Positions 57,201 to 64,000 of a DNA stretch of 64,000 bases are shown here, piece by piece; the stretch's first letter is position 1; every line of letters begins with the position of its first letter. Under the pieces are notes generated by a model, which worked only from the letters and a program-made list of their open reading frames with translations, had not been told where the DNA came from and searched no databases. A program made the translations under genes and the position numbers. The stretch spans positions 14,296,625-14,360,624 of the forward strand of contig NC_084599.1 in NCBI RefSeq assembly GCF_033807715.1. The letters are read 5' to 3'. This stretch comes from Cololabis saira (Eukaryota; Chordata; Actinopteri; Beloniformes; Belonidae).

Positions 57201-60200
57201 CGAATGCAGGGTTTAGTGGAAACCGTTCACGGGATTAATCTGGAAGAAAGATGTGAAAAATCCATCCAAAAGCTCCAGGTGAGGAGAATGTTGTTTTCCT
57301 TTCCATTTCCTTTTGTTCTCTTTCCTTTTTTTTGTCTCCCTACATTTCTTTATTATGCCAGAATTTGTTAGTCATGTCTCACTCTTAAGTAGCCGCTTTA
57401 TTTATTAGTCTGCATAATAGAAAGTATGAGAGATAGAGACTTCATAATCATCACTTAAATTGATCAAATTAACTCACCTGTAGTCGTTACTTTTCTCTTT
57501 TAACCGTCCTGAACCAAAGTAAATGTTTGTACCTGTTCCTGTGGCTTTGTTTGAAGGATTTGAACAGAATGTCAATTTCTTCCTCAGGTTCGAATTAACT
57601 TGGTCTCTCGGAGAACAGAGAAAGCACTTTCGTGTTTAAAAAAAATGGAAGAAAAGGTTTGCAAACATATATATCACACACACACGGATTAAATTTGTTA
57701 ACATACATCTAGATATCTAAGTTTACAATCTTCGCAAGGAAAACTAAACTGGTTACTTTTGTTCAGGCAACCCCACAAAATGAGCTGAAAAAGATCTGCA
57801 AAGATGAAGGTAAGCTGAGTCTAAAGATGCAAATGTTTGAGTAACTCAAATATCAAACTGGGTTTAAGTTTGTGACTTTACCGCGTATAGGTGACTGTAA
57901 TGGTTTAAATTCCTGTATCAGAACCAGTCATCCTTTGACTATACAGATGTGCAGTTTTGTTTTGTGTTTTAATCTTTTTTGTGTGTCTTCTAATTTCCAT
58001 CCTACATGATCTGCATTAAGCTTTGACAGTTGCCATCACTGATATAAGTCACGAGGAGACTCCACCAATACTGACTCCATGTGGTTCTCCCGAGTGCACG
58101 GTAAGACGCCTCCTCGCCTGTTTAGGTGAAATCTTTCCAATACTTTCTTCCATAATCTTGCACCCATCGGACAAAATATCATTAGTAAAACAACTTTCTG
58201 TAACCAAGATAATGTTGTCTTGAGTGTTTTCTGACTGCTTGCATCTCCAGAGGGTCTAAAGGGTCTTTTGATTGATTGAATATCTGCAAGGCTTTTGTGA
58301 GAGGTAGAGGAACCTTATGAACGCAGAGCTCAAAATCAAGCTACGTTCTCAACAAGGACAAGTCCAGAAATCCAGCCATACATGTTCAAGCAATAATTAG
58401 ATACAAAGTATGAAAAAAAAAAGCATCCTCACAACCAGATACATGTTTCCTCCGGTATATTGTAAAAGCGGAAGCTGATCAATCCCTCGTTGGTGTGCTA
58501 GTGAAGAGTTTCACTTAAAACAGATTCATCACATCCCACTCCAGCTTTACCCATCATTATGTTTCTTGTAGCACTTTTAGAGTTCATACACGGTACCATT
58601 GTATGATTAGAACGAGAAATACTCTAAAGTTGCACCACGGACAGTTGATCGCCTGTTACACTCCTGAAAGGAAAGTAAACTATTTACTGTTGTAAATTCT
58701 AACTAGACAGGTTTTTAACAAATCCTGTAACATGTAAAATCTAAGAAGATTCTGTATATTCATGCATAAAAAACATCTTTAAAGTGTAGCGATCCTACTT
58801 AATTTATCAAACTTGTTGGGTCACCACCTTTGTAACAAAGGAAAATAAACATTTATCAATCTCTCATCTGAAAGTAGGTTCTAATCTGCAGCAGCATCTC
58901 AGCCAACTTTAGAGCTGTGGTAAAGTTGCAGCACGGACAGTTGATCGCCTGTTACACTCCTGATAGAAAAGTCAACTATTTACTGTTGTAAATTCTCTCT
59001 CATTCAACTCTCTTTGGTTTGGGAGATTGTGTCTGTGATTCAAGGTGTCATAAACCAGGCCTGGATCACTACAAACGCTAAAAGTCATCCATGCTGCAGA
59101 ATAAACAACTGACTCAAGTATGCAGCACTCTTTCTTCCACAGCGGAGGCAGGACCGTAAAACGACGAGGACTTGACTAGTAACCACATATCTGCCTAGCA
59201 ACAACATATCCGTTTGAAATCCATGAACTGCAGTTTGATAAATGCACAGCAGAGGCTTGAGTGTATTAAAAATGTCCTCTTTGTCTTTATTTGTGACTAT
59301 TGTAGTTTTCTGACCTGCTTTTTTCTCCCCTTGTGCTTTGTGGTTCATGTATTTCAGAAGAACAATACCAGAAATCATCAGGACCAAGAGCCCAGCCCCA
59401 GAATCCATCATGAACATGAAGAAAAAGACCAAGCAGAGGTGCTGCAGATGCTCCACAGCAGTTGTGCTTCTGTTGTCATTTGGAGACTCTTGTAAACCTG
59501 AACCACCTACTCTCTTTTTTTTTTTTTCTTTGTAAAGAGTTGGATAACCTATCCTCCTCTTCCCGCCACAACCTCGCCTTCTGTCCTGAGCAGCACTGCA
59601 GTCTTGTACAGCATCCCTCAAAAGCTGGAGGTGAACCTGGCCCTCATCAACCCCACTCAACTCTCCGTGCTCTGGGACGTCGTGGAGAAAGACCCTTTCG
59701 CGCCCCCCATGGAAAGCTACACGTAAGAACAATTTGAAGTTACTTTCACATAAATGATTTGTGGTCGACATAATGGGATTTTCAACATATTTAGCACGTA
59801 AAGACGCTATTACATCAAGCAGAATCCGGCAAAGCGTTGGTTCCTCGATCCAAACTGTAAACACACAGGACTGCTGGTGTGTTGAAAATCCTTGCTTCCT
59901 ACTGCAAGTGGAGCAGTATCGGGCTCGTACCAGAGCATCGAACATCCAACCAGAGAGCGTAAGTTAGTTTAATCAAATGTTCAATCAATCAAAATCAAAA
60001 GAAGCAGCTGAGAAGAGGCCTTGATCTGGAACATATCAGTTTGGTGAAGTTAAAAAAAAAGGGGGTGTTTTTGTGATGAGGAAGACAGGAGACTAAGGGT
60101 GCTTTCACACCTGTGGCCCGTTTGTTTTGTTCCGTTTCAGGGGCTGAATCGATACAGTTGTTCCGTTTCTCGTTTGTGGCGTTTGTGTTCACAAGGCAAA

Positions 60201-61938
60201 TGTCTGTACCGTTTCAAAGCTGATAACAAATTCCATGCGCTAACCAGCTGCTCTCTGATTGGTCAAATGAAAGCGGATGGAGTTTCCTCTTCCGCACCCC
60301 GGGATAAACAACACGCACCTGTCAGCGCAGCACAGACTGCAGCCGTTGGATTTGGCTGATTTATGGTTCCGCGTTACACCAACGCAGGGCCTACGGCGTA
60401 AAGTACGGCGTAGGCTCTGCGTCGATTTAACGCGGAACCATAAATCAGGCTTATGCGCTCGGCGCAGAGCGGAGCCCGGCAGCGGACGAGAGGCCGCTGC
60501 CGCAGCCGGGTTTGCGCTGCACAGACCCTGCCCGAATTGAACATTGTTTAATTTCAAACAATGTTTAATTTGTGCCGTGCTGGGACAACATCTCGGCATG
60601 TCCAATAGGAGAGAATGTGGTGGAGGCTGCACCGACTCTTCTCCTTGCGCCGCAGTCGCACATACACAATGAATGGAGTTGTATCGGTTGCTGTGTCGAT
60701 TATGTTCTCACTACAAATAAAAAAAATGAACCGTTTCAGGTCTCGATTGGAATCGGGCCGAGACCACCTCTCCTAGGTGATCTCGGATTGCTTGTTTTGT
60801 ACCGTTTCAGAGCGCGATTGCTGTGTTCACATGTACCAAACGTTCCGATCTTTAGGGGGAAACGTTCCCTGTTCCGGGACAACTGCTTGAAACGGTACAG
60901 GTGTGAAAGCACCCTAAAACTGAAGTAGTTAAGTTATAAAGGGAAAGAGGATTTTTTTTTCTGAAGTAGTCAAATGACAGTTTCTATGTGTTGACTTCCA
61001 GGTTCATGTCCATGTACCTTATGGCCCTTTTCCACTAGTCCCGCCTCAGCTCGGTTCTACCCGCCACGGCCCTGTCTTGGCCTTTTGCACTAGGGGCTGA
61101 GACGGGTAGAGCCGCTCCAAGTCGATACTATTTCTGTAACCATTCTAGCAAGGTTCTATCCGGACTGAGCCGGGACTATTTCTGACGTCACCACCCTCCT
61201 CACCACCGATTGGTCGGGGGGCGGGGCCGTCAAACGTTTGAATCAGGAAGCGGGAGTCAGCGCGGCTCGCAGCGATTTTATTATAAAGCGCAAAACGTCT
61301 GTTTGGTGATCCAACTCTGAGGTGCAGATGTTGATAAACCTGGTGGCTGAGGAGAGAATTAAAAAAGGGATGTAGACGGGCTGTTTTACTCTCAGCCGCT
61401 CGCGGCTCCAGCTGATTTCTCATCAGCGCTGACATGAACAAAGCGGTTGCTCAATCGAGTACATCACAGCAGCTTCACCCCAACCTGCCCACTTCTCCCC
61501 TGGCTGTGGAAAAACAAACGGGGACAAAACGGGTAGAGGCGTGACGAGCCGAGTCGGGCCAAGTAAGGACTAGTGGAAAAGGGCCATTAGTTTTCAAGAA
61601 ATCCACTTATTTTTCATCCTGAGCTTCGTGCTGTGGCCCTGTAGATTAAAATCATTTTTTCCTGAACCAAATATGTGACACTTGTGAGTTGTTTTTTTTT
61701 TAACCAAATAAATTCCCCCTGCAGAATCTTCCTGGCGATGGAAAAGGTCAAAGGGAGCGACGTCTTCTCAGACTGGCATACGTACAAAAAGGTGGAAGCG
61801 CTGGCTCTGCCCATGCGTGCACTTATCAAAAAGTACAAGAAGCGGGGCCACAGGGTGTGTGCCGCGGTTCTTGGAAAAGACATATTTGGACGGTACGGAC
61901 CTTACAGTGATGTCGTAACTGCAACCATGCCGGAGTAG
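54218..61938 (+). CDS. ATF7IP-like protein with C-terminal fibronectin III domain, 8 exons
   Basis: ATF7IP/ATF7IP2 proteins are nuclear partners of the histone methyltransferase SETDB1 and use a C-terminal FN3 domain. Coding exons 54218-54441, 54928-55000, 57147-57278, 57588-57656, 57767-57809, 58021-58100, 59358-59438, 59538-59722 and 61725-61938 (nine segments, phases all compatible) give about 366 residues. N-terminus: lysine-rich, then [20 protein letters not shown], a segment I cannot assign. Residues about 100-166 ([40 protein letters not shown]) look like the coiled-coil binding region. The last about 120 residues are the FN3: [40 protein letters not shown] and [14 protein letters not shown] match the ATF7IP pattern (KALPLPM, KDIYGRFGP). 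Much shorter than ATF7IP, so an atf7ip2-like or divergent paralogue. AATAAA at 62491 may end the transcript. Confidence 0.72.
55001..57146 (+). other. ATF7IP-like intron 2
   Basis: About 2.1 kb with no supported coding frame and no clear transposon boundaries. Confidence 0.45.
58622..59003. repeat. Direct repeat in ATF7IP-like intron 6
   Basis: A block of about 85 bp (cacggacagttgatcgcctg, ttacactcctga, actatttactgttgtaaatt) occurs at 58632-58710 and 58931-58999 with small differences. Confidence 0.7.
60097..60914. mobile_element. Non-autonomous DNA transposon, TAA target (Harbinger-like)
   Basis: TIRs GGGTGCTTTCACACCTGTGG and ACAGGTGTGAAAGCACCC flanked by TAA (60094-60096, 60915-60917). 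Subterminal 'ccgtttcag' words in both orientations. It contains a palindromic insert (60353-60455). The 3-bp TWA target suggests PIF/Harbinger, but a different family from the three other copies. In the last ATF7IP-like intron. Confidence 0.65.
60353..60455. repeat. CG-rich palindromic element, copy C
   Basis: Short and nearly perfect: gatttatggttccgcgttac, aacgcagggcctacggcgta, then the inverse acggcgtaggctctgcgtcg, taacgcggaaccataaatca. The shortest member of the family, with a minimal loop. Confidence 0.75.
61022..61586. mobile_element. PIF/Harbinger-type MITE, copy 3
   Basis: TIRs TGGCCCTTTTCCACTAGTCC and (reverse) TGGCCCTTTTCCACTAGTCC, flanked by TTA (61019-61021, 61587-61589). Contains [23 protein letters not shown] text on the plus strand. 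The TIR identity suggests this is the youngest of the three copies. Lies 138 bp upstream of the last ATF7IP-like exon. Confidence 0.85.
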
Positions 61939-62148
61939 TGGGGAAGAGCGTCTTCAAGTGGGACAAGAGGACGACATAATTAGTTAGATTACTCACTTTT
62001 GGTTTTGTTTGTTCTCAGAAAGATGCTTTTGTAGTGAGTAGTTCCATCACAGGACGGTGGAAATTAAGTTTTTTTTTTTTTTGTGCTCACACAGATTTAC
62101 AGTTTAAGTTTACTGTTCTGTTTTCTTCAGGAGTATTTTCAAGTTCAA

Positions 62149-62369
<221 letters not shown>

Positions 62370-62490
62370 TTTAAATTGACTATAGTTAACTTCAGAGTTT
62401 TCAAAGTTTTGCAAATTAATTGTTTTTCTTTTGCTTTCAATTGCTGGGTGTATTTTTTTTCTCATTTAAAAAAAAACTTTTGTCAATGTT

Positions 62491-62496
62491 AATAAA
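62491..62496 (+). terminator. Candidate polyadenylation signal, ATF7IP-like gene
   Basis: AATAAA in aataaaataaaacc, about 550 bases after the stop codon. The transcript end is not otherwise visible. Confidence 0.35.
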
Positions 62497-62519
62497 ATAA
62501 AACCATTTTCGTATAAAGA

Positions 62520-63504
62520 ATTCAAGATTGTTTGCATGCTGCTCACACCTACTCTTACCTGATTGCCAACGATTGTCACTTACTTTCCAACGTACCACGT
62601 TTACTGCGGCTCGATTGTTTTCCTCTGTTGTAACCCGCTTTGGATAGAAGCGTCTTACATTATGTAATGTTCACACAAAAGCAGCAGCTTTACGTAAAGG
62701 CTAGTCAGCAAACTACATGTTGTATAATTTATCTCATCTTGAGGCAACTTGATTCACATTTGTAGGAACTTGACAACATAAATTCAACCAACTTTATAAA
62801 TTATATCAAACAATAGTTTCTAGTCCAACTTACTTGATGCAAGAAGTTAAGTCAACAGACTGCATGATGAACTGAGAACTCATGTTTCTAAGTGTAAGAC
62901 CTGAGATATACTTGCAGTTCAGACCGTGTACGCATCATGGGCGCCACGCGTAGTCTGCGTTCATTTGACGCGTCGACGCGTCGTGCACGTTCTCAAAGAC
63001 ACTGAACACGACCTGCAGTTCTCGCTCTGGCCGCGAGTGGTGCCGGTCCCGGTCTGATACCAGCTGGTCCCGGTCTGATACCAGCTGGTCCCGGTCTGAT
63101 ACCAGCTGGGTTATTTATTTAGCTTGCTAAATAAATTAGAAATTCTGCCTCTGAGCCATGTCTTTATCGTCCCGTTCTCTAACCTCATTATCTATAAGGG
63201 ATTCTGAGTGGGTGGGGCTATGATAATGAGGCTCTGTGCTGATTGGCTGCCTGAATGACGCGTAGAAAATGGCGGAAGCTCCGGCCGGCGGAGTTAGTTG
63301 TGGGAGTGGTTTCACGCATTGGAGGCCAACCTATGAAAATCGCTCCCGTCGTTACGTAACGACAGGAGCAGAATCTGAACGGCTCGTAGAAGTCACGTCA
63401 CACTGGACGGCTAATCCGGGCGGCTGTACAGACACTGCAGAATTTGGTTGCTTTCCTCCTTCTCTGAGTTGGCAGGCTGAGGGGAGACCACTTTATGTAC
63501 GTTA
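62520..63504. other. Intergenic repeats
   Basis: No gene. cgctttggatagaagcgtct at about 62638 is a typical fish retroelement tail word. A 21-bp unit (ggtcccggtctgatacca + gct) is repeated three times at 63044-63106. The GC-rich segment 63180-63500 looks like part of a MITE, without visible ends. Confidence 0.45.
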
Positions 63505-64000
63505 AAGCAAGAAAAAACGTGTTTTTCATAATAGGTCCCCTTTAAATTTGCTGAACATGTAATGTGAACATGTAATATTTGTGAGTTCATTACAGTCTGA
63601 ACCTGAAGCCAGCTATACTGTCTCTCACTTAATTTTCTTTCCATTTCCCCTTACAGGGGCGTAACACTGCTCAACATTGCTCAAATCTTTCATTCAGCAC
63701 CCGTTTTTTGGGGCATTGTTTTTTAAAGCTTTGCAAAGCTTTGTGAAATAAAGTGTTGAACGCAGATCCCTGTCGGACCAATTTCTTTGGAACCAGCACG
63801 AGTTGGAAATGTTTTCAAATTCCCTCAAAATGGCATTTAGTTTTTTGGTTTTTAGATGGCCATTATAAAACGTATGCTTTCATCCTACCTGATTTTATAA
63901 ATGTCTATCCCCAGTCTGTCCCATCTGCAACAATGTTGTTGTTGCAGTTTGCGAGGAATACAATATCCGAAGGCTTCACGAAACGAAACACGGCAACTTC
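63505..64000 (+). pseudogene. BED-finger hAT transposase, copy 2, cut by window end
   Basis: Mirror image of 48140-48640: taaagcaagaaaaaacgtgt, ctgtctctcacttaattttc, aaagctttgcaaagctttgt and the finger CLSPVCPICNNVVVAVCEEY then RRLHETKHGNF at 63907-64000, with one extra Val codon compared with copy 1. The frame is still open at the window edge, so whether this copy is intact cannot be told. Confidence 0.6.

Noticed and set aside
59085..59945. Long minus-strand open frame (286 codons)
   Set aside because: It runs antisense over two spliced exons of the ATF7IP-like gene, has no domain and no splice support; judged a shadow.

Overview
The window looks like chromosomal DNA of a ray-finned fish, probably a percomorph. 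It holds spliced vertebrate genes with GT-AG introns, a very dense and diverse DNA-transposon load, a DIRS-type tyrosine-recombinase retrotransposon, LINE 3' tails and Ty3/gypsy pieces, and (TA)n and (GT)n microsatellites. I saw no bacterial-style operon, CRISPR array or convincing tRNA/rRNA gene.

Layout. (1) 1-3.8 kb: intergenic, with one short hAT-type MITE and one unassigned possible exon. (2) 3.84-12.49 kb, minus: a five-exon peroxiredoxin 6 gene (prdx6). Its introns carry a 5'-truncated LINE, a PIF/Harbinger-type MITE, a gypsy gag relic, a second LINE relic and a whole but broken Tc1/mariner element. (3) 12.5-14.3 kb: divergent intergenic region, with a small tandem duplication whose second copy was split by LINE tails and a fold-back element. 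(4) 14.31-17.22 kb, plus: a two-exon plpp6 (PAP2-family lipid phosphatase), then about 4 kb of 3'UTR/intergenic DNA. (5) 21.30-26.98 kb: a complete DIRS1-like element with Gag, RT-RNase H-methyltransferase-like and tyrosine recombinase frames, inverted terminal repeats and an internal complementary region. (6) 27.65-28.43 kb: a hAT MITE; 29.9-30.1 kb: (TA)n. (7) 31.96-33.69 kb, minus: an intronless HIPK-like kinase with a repeated C-terminal tail; remnants of the tail are duplicated downstream. (8) 35.3-39.8 kb: a transposon cluster (hAT, a palindromic element, gypsy integrase interrupted by a MITE, two adjacent TTAA-flanked elements). (9) 40.08-47.05 kb, plus: a five-exon klhl10-like BTB-BACK-Kelch gene whose introns are largely transposons. 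(10) 47.8-53.9 kb: nested transposons, including BED-finger hAT, tandem repeats and a 1.8-kb hAT element containing a Harbinger-type MITE. (11) 54.22-61.94 kb, plus: an eight-exon ATF7IP-like gene with a C-terminal fibronectin III domain. (12) 62-64 kb: microsatellite, repeats and a second BED-finger hAT copy running off the window in inverted orientation.

The host genes do not look like one pathway: antioxidant/phospholipase enzyme, lipid phosphatase, nuclear kinase, Kelch-type ubiquitin-ligase adaptor and chromatin-factor-like protein. Much of the remaining DNA is recognisable as transposons. I did not find a clear undescribed molecular system. The strongest candidates for a second look are the near-intact DIRS element (Gag and recombinase share one frame; a Tyr replaces the usual catalytic His), the kinase with its repeat-bearing, partly eroded tail, and the Harbinger-type MITE family carrying relics of a Myb/SANT-like domain.
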